From Umezawaea tangerina (GTDB lineage Bacteria > Actinomycetota > Actinomycetes > Mycobacteriales > Pseudonocardiaceae), in the NCBI RefSeq assembly GCF_003002815.1, contig NZ_PVTF01000004.1, forward strand, positions 186,001-250,000: a DNA stretch of 64,000 nt. Reading direction: 5' to 3'. The notes under the pieces were generated by a model. The model ran no database searches. It was given only the letters and a program-made list of their open reading frames with translations, and was not told where the DNA came from. Made by a program: the position numbers and the translations under genes. Below are positions 23,738 to 31,979 of the stretch, piece by piece (position 1 is the stretch's first letter; each line of letters begins with the position of its first letter).

Positions 23738-24598
23738 TCAGGGCAAGTGGCGGAGAGCGGTGACGTAAGCGCGGGAGACCCGCGCGACGCGGTCCGCGGG
23801 AACATCACCTGCAAGAGCCTCAACCGCAAGCCGCACACCAGGGGTGTCCAGTCCTCCGAACTGCTCCCGCAGGTACTTCAACCCGGTCGCGGTCACCTCA
23901 CCGACCCTCGGGTCGGCAAGCAGACGAGCGAAGGACTCGGCGGTGACGCGGGCATCGATCTCGGTCATCAGTCGGTAGACGTCGCCCGCGTCCTTGTTGG
24001 TCAGTCGGTTCGGCTTCGTGGCCGCATCGTCCAGCCGGTCGTGGATCTTGTGCGCTTTGGCCACGAGAAGGGCGACAGGACCCGCCACGTGGACGTGGAT
24101 CGAACGGTCGGTTCCGTCGAGCGCGGTGATCTCCATGGGTGAGCGGTCCACGAGAGCCGTTTCCAGACCGGGCACCCGGCGGGCGGTCATCTTGTCGTGC
24201 GGCTTGAGGTCGGCACTTCGGGATCCCTTGCCGGCGACGGTGGCACCGACGAGCAGGTCGAGTTCCACTGCAACCGGCGTGTCGATTCCGGGGAACACCA
24301 GTTCGCGCACCCACAGACCCGGCTGGTTCCCGTCGAGCAGTTCGAAACCGGCTTCCCGAAGGCGTTGCTGGATCAGGGGCTCGGAACCGAGGACGGCCGG
24401 GTCGAGTCCGAGGTCTCCATCCGAGGTGTACGCGGCTGTGGCCAGCCGCGACCCCTGGGTACGCAGGTAAACAGCCTGCGCGCCGACAACGGTGACGGCG
24501 TCGAGATGATCGCTCAACGCCGTCAGCCCGTCGAGCAGAACGTTCCGCGCGACAACGGTCAGTTCGGCTTGGTCGACACCCGCGGGGGCCTTCGACAT
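23738..24598 (-). CDS. AbiEii/GSU2403-like nucleotidyltransferase (putative toxin)
   Basis: A 286-residue protein of the DNA polymerase beta-type nucleotidyltransferase superfamily. VVGAQAVYLRTQ provides the glycine motif, AYTSDGDLGLD the metal-binding TxDxD motif and VAVELDLLVG the third acidic residue; a later VAKAHKIHDRL block carries the basic residues typical of AbiEii/MenA-like toxins. In that family the enzyme adds nucleotides to tRNA or other targets and arrests growth. It lies 47 bases downstream of, and in the same orientation as, a winged-helix gene, the arrangement of AbiE-type systems. Start is ATG 24598. Function as a toxin is inferred from family and context. Confidence 0.78.
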   Translation of the reverse strand: MSKAPAGVDQAELTVVARNVLLDGLTALSDHLDAVTVVGAQAVYLRTQGSRLATAAYTSDGDLGLDPAVLGSEPLIQQRLREAGFELLDGNQPGLWVRELVFPGIDTPVAVELDLLVGATVAGKGSRSADLKPHDKMTARRVPGLETALVDRSPMEITALDGTDRSIHVHVAGPVALLVAKAHKIHDRLDDAATKPNRLTNKDAGDVYRLMTEIDARVTAESFARLLADPRVGEVTATGLKYLREQFGGLDTPGVRLAVEALAGDVPADRVARVSRAYVTALRHLP

Positions 24599-24645
24599 CG
24601 TTGGAACCTCACTTGAACGGGAGCCAGGATCCTAACGGCGCTTGA

Positions 24646-25785
24646 TCAGACACGATCGGGCGACCACGGACGTCGCCACCTCGAGTCGTTGTCGGTCAAG
24701 TACTTCAGCACCTGCCTGGCTTCCGCGGGCATTCGTCCCGGCCCGGACAGCCCGTCGAGCACCACCTGGGTCGGTGCCACGTAAGGAATGTCTTCCACCG
24801 TTGTCGTGCGCTCGAAGACGACCGGGTCGTGCGCGCGGAGCAGGAGGACGTCGCCCGCCTCCTCGTCCGGAAGCAGGTTCAGCGCGTCGATCCACCTGTG
24901 CGGAGCCGTCGGCTCGTCGTCCACGTAGAGCAGCAACTGGCCGCCGACCGCGAACGGTGCGATCCGCCGCGCGGCGTAGGTGCCGGTGACGGCGATTCGC
25001 GGCAGGGCTTCGCCACGGTGGAGCACGTCGCGGAGATCGTCCAGCACCGAGCGGGCACCGTTCAGGGCGACGGCGTTGACATGGGGGTTCCGCCGGAGGA
25101 GGTCGTAGGACTCCGCGCGTGCTTCGAGCAGTTCCGGCCATTTCACCGCGGTGATCGTGCGGCCGTCGCGGCGGATGAGCAGTTGGTCTTCCAACTGGCC
25201 GAGCAGTCGGGACACCCAGGCCAAGCTGACGCCGGTGGCGTCGGCGATGTTCTTGGCCTGGTACGGCGGGGTGAAGTCGGCCAGGAACCGCACGACGCGG
25301 GCGGCTCGGGCACCGCCCAGTCCGACCGTTCGGCCGGTATCCGCCTCCTTCAGCAGCGACCCCGGAGCCTTGGCCGCACCGTGGGTGTGGATGCGGACGG
25401 ACGGATAGGTGATCGACAAGGAGGCGTTGCCGGTGAGGTCCAGGTACGCGACATCGTGATCGCTCAACTGCTGCCGCGTGCGAGGACTCAGCCAGGGCGA
25501 CACCACGAGCAGCGTCTGGCGGTTGTCGGAGTGGCGCATGATGTTGCGCATCGCGCGGAACTCGGTGTCGACGTCGCGCGGCACCACGTTCTGCCGCGCG
25601 GCAACGAGGATCTCCGTGTACGGGCTTGCACCGTCGGGAGGTGAGATCCGCACCGCGGCGTCGATCGCACTGTCGGAAGCGTGGTCTTGCCCCTCATTCG
25701 GCAGCGGCAAGACCGTCCAGCCGGTGCCCAGCAGGCTCCGCAGCTGGTCCAGGGCCTGTTCAAGCAGGCTGTCCGTCGCATCCAT
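24646..25785 (-). CDS. AbiEi-like winged-helix regulator with nuclease-fold N-domain (putative antitoxin)
   Basis: A 379-residue protein. Residues about 30-125 resemble a PD-(D/E)xK-type fold: TEILVAARQNVVPRDVD, RQTLLVVSPWLSPRTRQ and VAYLDLTGNASLS. A winged helix follows near 155-215 (YQAKNIADATGVSLAWVSRL, then LEDQLLIRRDGRTITAVKW). The C-terminal domain (about 220-370) has IAVTGTYAARRIAPFAVGG and LLYVDDEP, as in AbiEi-like proteins that pair with nucleotidyltransferases. ATG 25785 is favoured by GAGGG 6 bases upstream; ATG 25797 is possible. The gene precedes the nucleotidyltransferase, and its promoter is covered by repeats of TAGGCAAGT, which fits negative autoregulation by an antitoxin. 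Confidence 0.75.
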   Translation of the reverse strand: MDATDSLLEQALDQLRSLLGTGWTVLPLPNEGQDHASDSAIDAAVRISPPDGASPYTEILVAARQNVVPRDVDTEFRAMRNIMRHSDNRQTLLVVSPWLSPRTRQQLSDHDVAYLDLTGNASLSITYPSVRIHTHGAAKAPGSLLKEADTGRTVGLGGARAARVVRFLADFTPPYQAKNIADATGVSLAWVSRLLGQLEDQLLIRRDGRTITAVKWPELLEARAESYDLLRRNPHVNAVALNGARSVLDDLRDVLHRGEALPRIAVTGTYAARRIAPFAVGGQLLLYVDDEPTAPHRWIDALNLLPDEEAGDVLLLRAHDPVVFERTTTVEDIPYVAPTQVVLDGLSGPGRMPAEARQVLKYLTDNDSRWRRPWSPDRV

Positions 25786-25814
25786 GGCTGCCCTCATCCC
25801 GACCACTGGCTTCA

Positions 25815-25869
25815 ACTTGCCTAAAAGCCCACCTTGCTTAGTATAGGCAAGTGGCCAATTTAGGCAAGT
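25815..25869 (-). promoter_or_regulatory. Promoter and operator array of the AbiE-like pair
   Basis: Read on the minus strand, TTGCCT (25862-25867) and TATACT (25840-25845) form a sigma-70-like promoter with a 16-base spacer. The 9-mer ACTTGCCTA occurs at 25861-25869 over the -35 and at 25844-25852 next to the -10. It recurs in inverted orientation at 25815-25823 just downstream, and a degenerate inverted half (CTTGCTTA) lies at 25833-25840. Such spaced direct and inverted sites are what an autorepressing winged-helix antitoxin needs. Confidence 0.72.
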
Positions 25870-25930
25870 TTGCGGAGATTCCTCGGTTTCTCGAACGAGG
25901 CAAGCTCAGCTTTGCCGCAAACTTGCGCGC

Positions 25931-25982
25931 CACACGACCGAGGCCCGGCCCCCGCGTACGGGAGCCGGGCCTCGGTCGTGTG
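25931..25982 (-). terminator. Terminator of glyA
   Basis: Perfect 19-bp stem (25931-25949 with 25964-25982) with a 14-base loop, 6 bases beyond the glyA stop. The stem includes the same GAGGCCCGGC core seen at 23675-23711. Confidence 0.8.
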
Positions 25983-25988
25983 AGCAGG

Positions 25989-27254
25989 TCAGAGGGTCGG
26001 GTAGAGCGGGTGCTTGGCGGCGAGGACCTCGACGCGGGAGCGGAGGTCGGTGAGGTCGGGGTCGGTGCCGAGGGCGGTGGCGATGATGTCGGCGACCTCG
26101 ACGAAGTCGGCCTCGCCGAAGCCGCGGGTGGCCAGGGCGGGGGTGCCGACGCGGAGGCCGGAGGTGATCATCGGGGGGCGGGGGTCGTTCGGGACGGCGT
26201 TGCGGTTGACGGTGATGCCGACCTGGTGCAGGCGGTCCTCGGCCTGCTTGCCGTCGAGCTCCGAGGCGACCAGGTCGACGAGGACCAGGTGGACGTCGGT
26301 GCCGCCGGTGAGCACCTTGATGCCCGCGGCCGCGGCGTCGGGGCGGGTGAGGCGGTCGGCGAGGATCTTGGCGCCCTCGACGGTGCGGCGCTGGCGATCG
26401 GCGAACTCCGGGCTGGCGGCGTGCTTGAACGCCACGGCCTTGCCCGCGATCACGTGCTCGAGCGGGCCGCCCTGCTGGCCGGGGAAGACCGCGGAGTTGA
26501 CCTTCTTGGCGATGTCGGCGTCGTTGGACAGGATCACGCCGCCGCGCGGGCCGCCGAGGGTCTTGTGCGTGGTCGTGGTGGTCACGTGGGCGTGCGGCAC
26601 CGGGCTCGGGTGCAGGCCCGCGGCGACCAGGCCCGCGAAGTGGGCCATGTCGACCATCAGGAACGCGCCGACGGAGTCCGCGATCCGGCGGAACTCGGCG
26701 AAGTCCAGCTGGCGCGGGTACGCCGACCAGCCCGCGACGATCAGCTTCGGCCGGTGCTCGACGGCGAGGCGCTCGACCTCGGCCATGTCGACCAGACCGT
26801 CCGACTCGGACACGTGGTAGGGCACCACGTTGTACAGCTTGCCGGAGAAGTTGATCCGCATGCCGTGCGTCAGGTGGCCGCCGTGGGCGAGGTCGAGGCC
26901 CAGGATCGTGTCGCCGGTGTCGAGCAGCGCGAACATCGCGGCGGCGTTGGCCTGCGCGCCGGAGTGCGGCTGGACGTTGGCGAAGCCCGCGCCGAACAGC
27001 TCCTTGATCCGCGCGATGGCGAGGCGCTCGACGACGTCGACGTTCTCGCACCCGCCGTAGTAGCGGCGGCCGGGGTAGCCCTCCGCGTACTTGTTGGTCA
27101 GCACCGAGCCCTGCGCCTCGAGGACCGACACCGGCGTGAAGTTCTCCGACGCGATCATCTCCAGCGTGTTCTGCTGGCGGGAGAGCTCGGCGGCGACGGC
27201 TTCCGCCACCTCCGGGTCGAACTCCGCGAGGGAGGAGTTGAAGTGGTCGGACAT
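25989..27254 (-). CDS. glyA: Serine hydroxymethyltransferase GlyA
   Basis: A 421-residue PLP enzyme that interconverts serine and glycine while loading C1 units on tetrahydrofolate. Family blocks are complete: [55 protein letters not shown], and the PLP lysine at 231 in [15 protein letters not shown]. Start is ATG 27254. It lies 20 bases downstream of gcvT, so the two form an operon controlled by the glycine riboswitch upstream of gcvT. The pairing makes sense: excess glycine is either cleaved by the glycine cleavage system or converted to serine. Confidence 0.97.
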   Translation of the reverse strand: MSDHFNSSLAEFDPEVAEAVAAELSRQQNTLEMIASENFTPVSVLEAQGSVLTNKYAEGYPGRRYYGGCENVDVVERLAIARIKELFGAGFANVQPHSGAQANAAAMFALLDTGDTILGLDLAHGGHLTHGMRINFSGKLYNVVPYHVSESDGLVDMAEVERLAVEHRPKLIVAGWSAYPRQLDFAEFRRIADSVGAFLMVDMAHFAGLVAAGLHPSPVPHAHVTTTTTHKTLGGPRGGVILSNDADIAKKVNSAVFPGQQGGPLEHVIAGKAVAFKHAASPEFADRQRRTVEGAKILADRLTRPDAAAAGIKVLTGGTDVHLVLVDLVASELDGKQAEDRLHQVGITVNRNAVPNDPRPPMITSGLRVGTPALATRGFGEADFVEVADIIATALGTDPDLTDLRSRVEVLAAKHPLYPTL

Positions 27255-27273
27255 GTGATCTCCCTTGGACGGA

Positions 27274-28374
27274 TCAGTTGGCGCGCTTGTAGAACGGCAG
27301 TGCGACGACCTCGACGGGCTCCTGCCTGCCGCGGACGTCGACCGCCAGTTTGGTACCGGGCTCGGCGCTGGACCTGGCCACGTAGGCCATGGCGACCGAG
27401 TACCCGAGCGTCGGGGACAGCGCCCCGCTGGTGACCTCGCCGACCGCGGCGCCCTCGGCGTCGAGCACGGTGTACCCGTGCCGCGGCGCCCGGCGGCCCT
27501 CGGACCGCAGGCCCACCAGCGTGGTGTCCACACCGGACTCGGCGACCGCCGCCAGCGCCTCGCGGCCGACGAAGTCGCCGGGCTTGTCGAGCTTGACGAC
27601 CCGGCCGAGGTTGGCGTGGTACGGGGTGTGCGCGGTGTCGAGCTCGTTGCCGTACAACGGCATCCCGGCCTCCAGGCGCAGCGTGTCGCGGCAGCCGAGG
27701 CCCGCGGGCTTGAGGTCGTGGGCCTTGCCTGCCTCCAGCAGCGCCGCCCAGACGGCGGGCGCGTCGGCCGGTGCCACGAACAGCTCGAAGCCGTCCTCGC
27801 CGGTGTAGCCCGTCCTGGCCAGCAGCACCGGCGTGCCCGCGACCTCGGTCGGGTAGGAGGCGTAGTACTTCACCGTCGCCAGGTCGGTCGGCGTGAGGCC
27901 CGCGAGGATCGCGGTCGACGCCGGGCCCTGCACGGCGAGCAGCGCGTAGTCCTGCGACCTGTCGACGACCTCGGTGTCGAAGTCCGCGGCCCGCTCGACC
28001 AGCTCGCCGAACACGAGCTCGGCGTTGGAGGCGTTGGCGACCACCAGGTACTCGGTCTCGCCGAGGCGGTACACGATCAGGTCGTCCAGCACGCCGCCGT
28101 CGACCCGCGTGATCATCGTGTAGCGGGCCCTGCCGACGCCGATGGCCGACGAGTGGCCGACGAGCGCGTGGTCCAGCGCCGCACCGGCCTCGGGGCCCGT
28201 CAGGACGATCTCGCCCATGTGCGTGAGGTCGAACAGGCCCGCCGTCGTGCGGACGGCGTGGTGCTCGGCGAGCTCGCTGTCGTAGCGCAGCGGCATCCGC
28301 CAGCCCGCGAAGTCGGTGAACATGGCGCCCAGCGCCTCGTGCTCGGCGTGCAGCGGCGTCCGACGGCTTTCCAT
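27274..28374 (-). CDS. gcvT: Glycine cleavage system T protein (aminomethyltransferase)
   Basis: A 366-residue folate-dependent aminomethyltransferase of the glycine cleavage complex. It shows [15 protein letters not shown] at the N-terminus, [16 protein letters not shown] with the catalytic Asp region, [15 protein letters not shown], and the C-terminal [24 protein letters not shown] 28374 follows GGGAGG at suitable distance. The leader upstream contains a tandem glycine riboswitch. gcvP and gcvH are not in the window, so the complex is encoded at several loci. Operon partner is glyA. Confidence 0.96.
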   Translation of the reverse strand: MESRRTPLHAEHEALGAMFTDFAGWRMPLRYDSELAEHHAVRTTAGLFDLTHMGEIVLTGPEAGAALDHALVGHSSAIGVGRARYTMITRVDGGVLDDLIVYRLGETEYLVVANASNAELVFGELVERAADFDTEVVDRSQDYALLAVQGPASTAILAGLTPTDLATVKYYASYPTEVAGTPVLLARTGYTGEDGFELFVAPADAPAVWAALLEAGKAHDLKPAGLGCRDTLRLEAGMPLYGNELDTAHTPYHANLGRVVKLDKPGDFVGREALAAVAESGVDTTLVGLRSEGRRAPRHGYTVLDAEGAAVGEVTSGALSPTLGYSVAMAYVARSSAEPGTKLAVDVRGRQEPVEVVALPFYKRAN

Positions 28375-28497
28375 CTGGGTGGGTCCTCCCTGGTGGCGGG
28401 CATGCGGAACGGCCGACTGGCGCGCGGACGCGACCGGTCGACCGACGGCGGGCGAGGGGAACACGGTCACCGGCGAGACTCCTCCACTAGAGCGAGC

Positions 28498-28672
28498 CTC
28501 CCCCTCTGTCATGAGCCTGAGAGCTTCGTCGCGCGGGCGCGACTTGCACCGTGGGCGAGGCGCGCTGGTGCGCCTGCTTTCCAGAGTTGCCTGCGGTGCG
28601 CGGTACCTGTGCCTGAGAGATTCCGGGGAGGAGTTGCTCCTTCGGCGCCCCCGAGGGGGACTCTTCCGCACA
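28498..28672 (-). ncRNA. Tandem glycine riboswitch
   Basis: On the minus strand the leader of gcvT shows the glycine aptamer core twice. Aptamer 1 has GGAAGAGTCCC, GGCGCCGAAGGAGCAA and GGAATCTCTCAGGCAC. Aptamer 2 has ACTCTGGAAAGCAGGCG, CCCACGGTGCAAG and AAGCTCTCAGGCTC, closing with TGACAGAGGGGGA. The element ends about 120 bases before the gcvT ATG. In this class glycine binding turns the downstream cleavage genes on. The match to the known consensus is clear by eye; exact ends are approximate. Confidence 0.93.
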
Positions 28673-28746
28673 CCATCGACGGCCGTGTTCAGTTGATACC
28701 GCCAGACGCTATTCGCCGGTCGGGTCGCAGGTCAACAGGGGTCGCC

Positions 28747-29049
28747 TCACAGTGGGACGCCCTCGCGGACCCGCTCGACCACCTTGCGCTCCGCGTAGAA
28801 CGACAGGAAGGGGATCGTGCCCGCCAGCAGCACCAGGATCGTGCCCTTGATCGACCAGCGCGCCTTGAGGCCGAGGTCGACCGCGAGCACGAGGTAGATG
28901 GCGTAGAGGAAGCCGTGGACCGGGCCGACGACCTTGACCAGGCCGGGGGCGTCGCCGACGTACTTGAACAGCATCGCCACGACCAGCACCAGCAACCCGA
29001 CCCCGACCACGTAGGCCATGAACCGGAACCGGCTCAACGCACCGTTCAT
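28747..29049 (-). CDS. DUF3817 small membrane protein
   Basis: A 100-residue protein with three hydrophobic helices (AYVVGVGLLVLVVAMLF, GPVHGFLYAIYLVLAVDLG, GTILVLLAGTIPFLSFYAE). The central GPVHGFLYAIYL and IPFLSFYAERKV blocks are characteristic of DUF3817, a conserved actinobacterial membrane family without known function. ATG 29049 starts MNGALSRFR; an in-frame upstream ATG is less likely. It lies 25 bases downstream of another small membrane gene on the same strand. Confidence 0.85.
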   Translation of the reverse strand: MNGALSRFRFMAYVVGVGLLVLVVAMLFKYVGDAPGLVKVVGPVHGFLYAIYLVLAVDLGLKARWSIKGTILVLLAGTIPFLSFYAERKVVERVREGVPL

Positions 29050-29074
29050 CGCCCGACAGACCGCCTTCGTTCCG

Positions 29075-29425
29075 CTACCGGTCCCGCGCGTTGAGCTCGG
29101 CGAGGTAGCGGTTGTAGACCGCCAGCTCGTCGTCCTCGTCCGCGACGGGTGTCCTGACGGCGTCAACGGTAACGACAGGCGTGGGCGCCACTACGGGCGG
29201 CTCGGCTTTGCGCTGGGCGTCCAGCCTGCGGATGCGCCAGACCATGAAAGCCGGGAAGAGGCCGAACAACGGCCACTGCAACACGTAGCCGAGGTTCTGG
29301 AAGGTCCCGCTGGCGGACTCGAACCGGGTCCACTGCCACCACGCGAGACCGCAGCAGCCGACCAGCGAGACGACGCAGACCAGCGCGATGGCCAGTCTCC
29401 GCGAAGTCGTTGCACCGCCGGACAC
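29075..29425 (-). CDS. Conserved two-helix actinobacterial membrane protein
   Basis: A 116-residue protein with a hydrophobic segment at about 11-29 (LAIALVCVVSLVGCCGLAWW), a second at about 44-62 (LGYVLQWPLFGLFPAFMVWR), and a cytoplasmic tail ending DELAVYNRYLAELNARD. The closing motif EDDELAVYNRYLAELN is a hallmark of a conserved actinobacterial family that tends to travel with DUF3817 genes. No biochemical function is known. GTG 29425 is the start. Probably an operon with the DUF3817 gene. Confidence 0.8.
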   Translation of the reverse strand: MSGGATTSRRLAIALVCVVSLVGCCGLAWWQWTRFESASGTFQNLGYVLQWPLFGLFPAFMVWRIRRLDAQRKAEPPVVAPTPVVTVDAVRTPVADEDDELAVYNRYLAELNARDR

Positions 29426-29531
29426 AGCTCAAAGCTAGCACCGGTGGTCGTGCGGTTGGAGGTCCAGGGCCGGGTGCCCAAGGGTTGGGGCTCCACCAGG
29501 AGCCCACTCCCGTATCCGGACCGCCAGCCTC

Positions 29532-30023
29532 CTAGGCCACGCCGTCCCGGCGTTGCCGCTGCAGCCGCGCCACGCACCACGCCGCCGCACTGCCCCGACG
29601 CAGGTGCTGGAGCACCGTCATCGGACCGAGACGACGACCGAGGTCGGCGGGCAGGAGCCCGGCCACCCGGTAGTCCAGAGCGCGCTGGTCCAGCGGGCTG
29701 ATGCCCGCGTCCCACCACTGCTCCGCCTCGGCGAGGTCGCCGACCAGCTGCCAGTAGCTGGCGGCCGCCTCGAGCAGGACCTCGGGCACCTCGGGTGCCC
29801 TCCTGCGCATCGCTGCCACGTAGGCGGGGTTGGCCGACTCGACCCTCACCACGCCACGCGGTCCACCGTTCGCCCGCTGGGAGGGGATCCCCGGAGAAGC
29901 GCTTGGCGGTGCCTCCGCGAGCCACGCGTTCTTGATCCGGTTCACCTCCTGCATCTCAGCGTCGTCCGACCGCTCCGCCGCCCACTGCCTAAGCAGTTCG
30001 TCGACTCCGGAGTCCTCGACCAT
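29532..30023 (-). CDS. Hypothetical protein
   Basis: A 163-residue soluble, mostly helical protein that I do not recognise. The N-terminus (MVEDSGVDELLRQWAAERSD) and the run AEQWWDAGISPLDQRALDYR look like genuine coding sequence; Arg and Glu/Asp are balanced, and the C-terminus is basic (RLQRQRRDG). The DAGISPLDQRALDYRVAGL segment and the short domain after it loosely recall small DNA- or tRNA-associated helical domains, but this is weak. Start is ATG 30023. It has its own promoter space (240 bases) upstream. Confidence 0.6.
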   Translation of the reverse strand: MVEDSGVDELLRQWAAERSDDAEMQEVNRIKNAWLAEAPPSASPGIPSQRANGGPRGVVRVESANPAYVAAMRRRAPEVPEVLLEAAASYWQLVGDLAEAEQWWDAGISPLDQRALDYRVAGLLPADLGRRLGPMTVLQHLRRGSAAAWCVARLQRQRRDGVA

Positions 30024-30264
30024 TTATGCCTCCCTGGGGTCGAAGATCAGCCAATGCAGCGCACCGTATTCAAGCGTTCGGACAACCGCTAGACCCTGGT
30101 TTGCCGATAACCCCGTTACCAGGGTGTTATAGCCCCTATTCCACCCATAAGGTCCAACGCTCCAGGCCTGACGTCACCGAGGGTGACAGGTCGGGAACGC
30201 GGTCCCGGAGGGGTGGCGCGACCTGCCGCGCGGTACGGCGAACAGCCGTACCGGCGGCGGCCGA

Positions 30265-30426
30265 CTAGCCGAACAGGCTCCTGAGGAAGGTGATGATCGA
30301 CTCCGCGCCCTCCCGCAGCCAGGTCAGGACCTGCTGCACGGCGTCGGCGGACTCCACCGGCCTGGTGATCAGGAGGAACAGCACCAGCGCGACCGCCGCC
30401 AGCACGACCACCTTCTTGGTGTTCAC
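30265..30426 (-). CDS. Small single-helix membrane protein
   Basis: A 53-residue protein starting at GTG 30426: a short basic N-terminus (NTKK), one transmembrane helix VVVLAAVALVLFLLITRP, and an amphipathic C-terminal helix around VQQVLTWLREGAESIITFLR. This arrangement recurs in small actinobacterial membrane proteins of unknown function. A longer frame from 30486 is possible but its extra residues look non-coding. GGAGTGG upstream may serve as ribosome-binding site. Confidence 0.7.
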   Translation of the reverse strand: MNTKKVVVLAAVALVLFLLITRPVESADAVQQVLTWLREGAESIITFLRSLFG

Positions 30427-30822
30427 GTCAAGCCACTCCGTCCGCTCAGGTCCGTGTCGGCGCTCCCCGGTGATCGCCGGTTGCACGCCGCGTCACCGAC
30501 ATGGTCCCCCATTCACCCGGTTGATGAACGTGGAACACGCGGCCCGCCACCGTACGGACCCAAGATCGGCCGCCTGGCACGCCTCAGCGTCATCAAGCAT
30601 CACCCGAATGGCCGCTCAAGGACCTGCCCCGACGGGACGATGACCTGGGTACGGGCCATTCGCCCGACACCCCCAGCACAGATGCACCGAGGTACTCGCG
30701 AACCACCAGCACTCCCGTGGGCCCGTCGCCCCCAGAACCATGCACGGTGAACACTCTGCGTGATCACTGCGTTCGTGTGCTGCGACCATTTCCCGGCTGT
30801 TATTACGCTGCCCATTTAATGA
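30427..30822. other. Intergenic region, nothing recognised
   Basis: About 395 bases between a small membrane protein gene and the 3' end of the CoA-transferase-family gene. The stretch at 30770-30835 is unusually AT-rich for this DNA. I see no gene, RNA or clear hairpin terminator. Confidence 0.5.
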
Positions 30823-31959
30823 TCAGCCAATAACTCCGGCCCGCCCCAGTTCCGTAATGTCGTCCTCGCCCAGCCCGAGCTCCGCCAGCACCTCGGTCGT
30901 GTGCTTTCCCGGCCGCACCGGCGCGTCGGGCCGACCGGTGGGCGTGCGGTCGAACCGCGGCGCCGGAGCGGGCAGCGCGGTGCCGTCCACGTCGACGAAC
31001 GCGGCGCGCGCGACGTTGTGCGGGTGTCCGGGCGCCTCGGCGGGCTCCAGCACGGGCGCCAGGCACGCGTCGGTGCCGTCGGCGAGGTCCGCCCACTCGT
31101 CCCTGGTCCTGGTCGCGACCACCGCGCCGATGCGCGCCCGCAGCTCGGGCCAGTTGGCCGGGTCGTGCCGGTTCGGCAGCTCCTCCTCGGCCAGGCCGAG
31201 CACGTCGAGCAGCTCGGCGTAGAACTTCTCCTCCAGCGCCCCGATGCTCACGTAGCGGTCGTCGGAGGTGCGGTAGACGTCGTAGAACGGCGCCCCGCCG
31301 TCCAGCAGGTTCGTGCCGCGCGCGCCCTTCTCGCCGCCCGCCGCGCGCATGCCGTGCAGGAACGTGGTCAGCAGCGCCGCCCCGTCCACCATCGCGGCGT
31401 CGACGACCTGGCCGTGCCCGGAGCGCTCCCGCTCGTACAGCGCGGCGAGCACGCCCATGGCCAGCAGCAGACCGCCGCCGCCGAAGTCGCCGAGCAGGTT
31501 GAGCGGCACGGTCGGCGGATCGCCCGCCCGGCCGATGGGCTCCAGCGCGCCCGCCACGGAGATGTAGTTGATGTCGTGGCCCGCGCGGTCGGCCAGCGGC
31601 CCGTCCTGGCCCCAGCCGGTCATCCGGCCGTAGATCAGCCGCGGGTTGCGGGCCAGCGCGTGCGCCGGGCCGATGCCGAGCCGTTCGGTCACGCCGGGCC
31701 GGAACCCCTCGATCAGCACGTCGGCGCGCGCCACCAGGCGCAGCACCAGGTCCGCGCCCTCCGGCTTGCGGATGTCGATCGCCACCGAGCGCCTGCCGCG
31801 CCCCAGCGGGTCGCCCGGCACCGCGCCGGGGTCGCCGCCGATGCGGTCGACCCTGATGACGTCCGCCCCCAGGTCGGCCAGCACCATCGCGCCGAACGGC
31901 GCGGGCGCGAGCCCGGCCAGCTCGACGACGGTCAACCCGGCCAGTGGTCCCTGCTTCAT
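30823..31959 (-). CDS. Alpha-methylacyl-CoA racemase (CaiB/BaiF family III CoA-transferase fold)
   Basis: A 378-residue enzyme that epimerises 2-methylacyl-CoA so that methyl-branched chains (for example sterol side chains or phytanic/pristanic-type acids) can enter beta-oxidation. The racemase catalytic pair is visible: His128 in RAGHDINYISVAG and Asp158 in NLLGDFGGGG, the same motifs as in the mycobacterial racemase MCR. The N-terminus LAPAPFGAMVLADLGADVIR is the family CoA site. True CoA-transferases of the family have a catalytic Asp in a different context, so racemase is favoured. ATG 31959 is the start. It lies 20 bases downstream of the acyl-CoA dehydrogenase in the same operon. Confidence 0.88.
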   Translation of the reverse strand: MKQGPLAGLTVVELAGLAPAPFGAMVLADLGADVIRVDRIGGDPGAVPGDPLGRGRRSVAIDIRKPEGADLVLRLVARADVLIEGFRPGVTERLGIGPAHALARNPRLIYGRMTGWGQDGPLADRAGHDINYISVAGALEPIGRAGDPPTVPLNLLGDFGGGGLLLAMGVLAALYERERSGHGQVVDAAMVDGAALLTTFLHGMRAAGGEKGARGTNLLDGGAPFYDVYRTSDDRYVSIGALEEKFYAELLDVLGLAEEELPNRHDPANWPELRARIGAVVATRTRDEWADLADGTDACLAPVLEPAEAPGHPHNVARAAFVDVDGTALPAPAPRFDRTPTGRPDAPVRPGKHTTEVLAELGLGEDDITELGRAGVIG

Positions 31960-31979
31960 GCCGCTTCCCCTCGTGAGCA

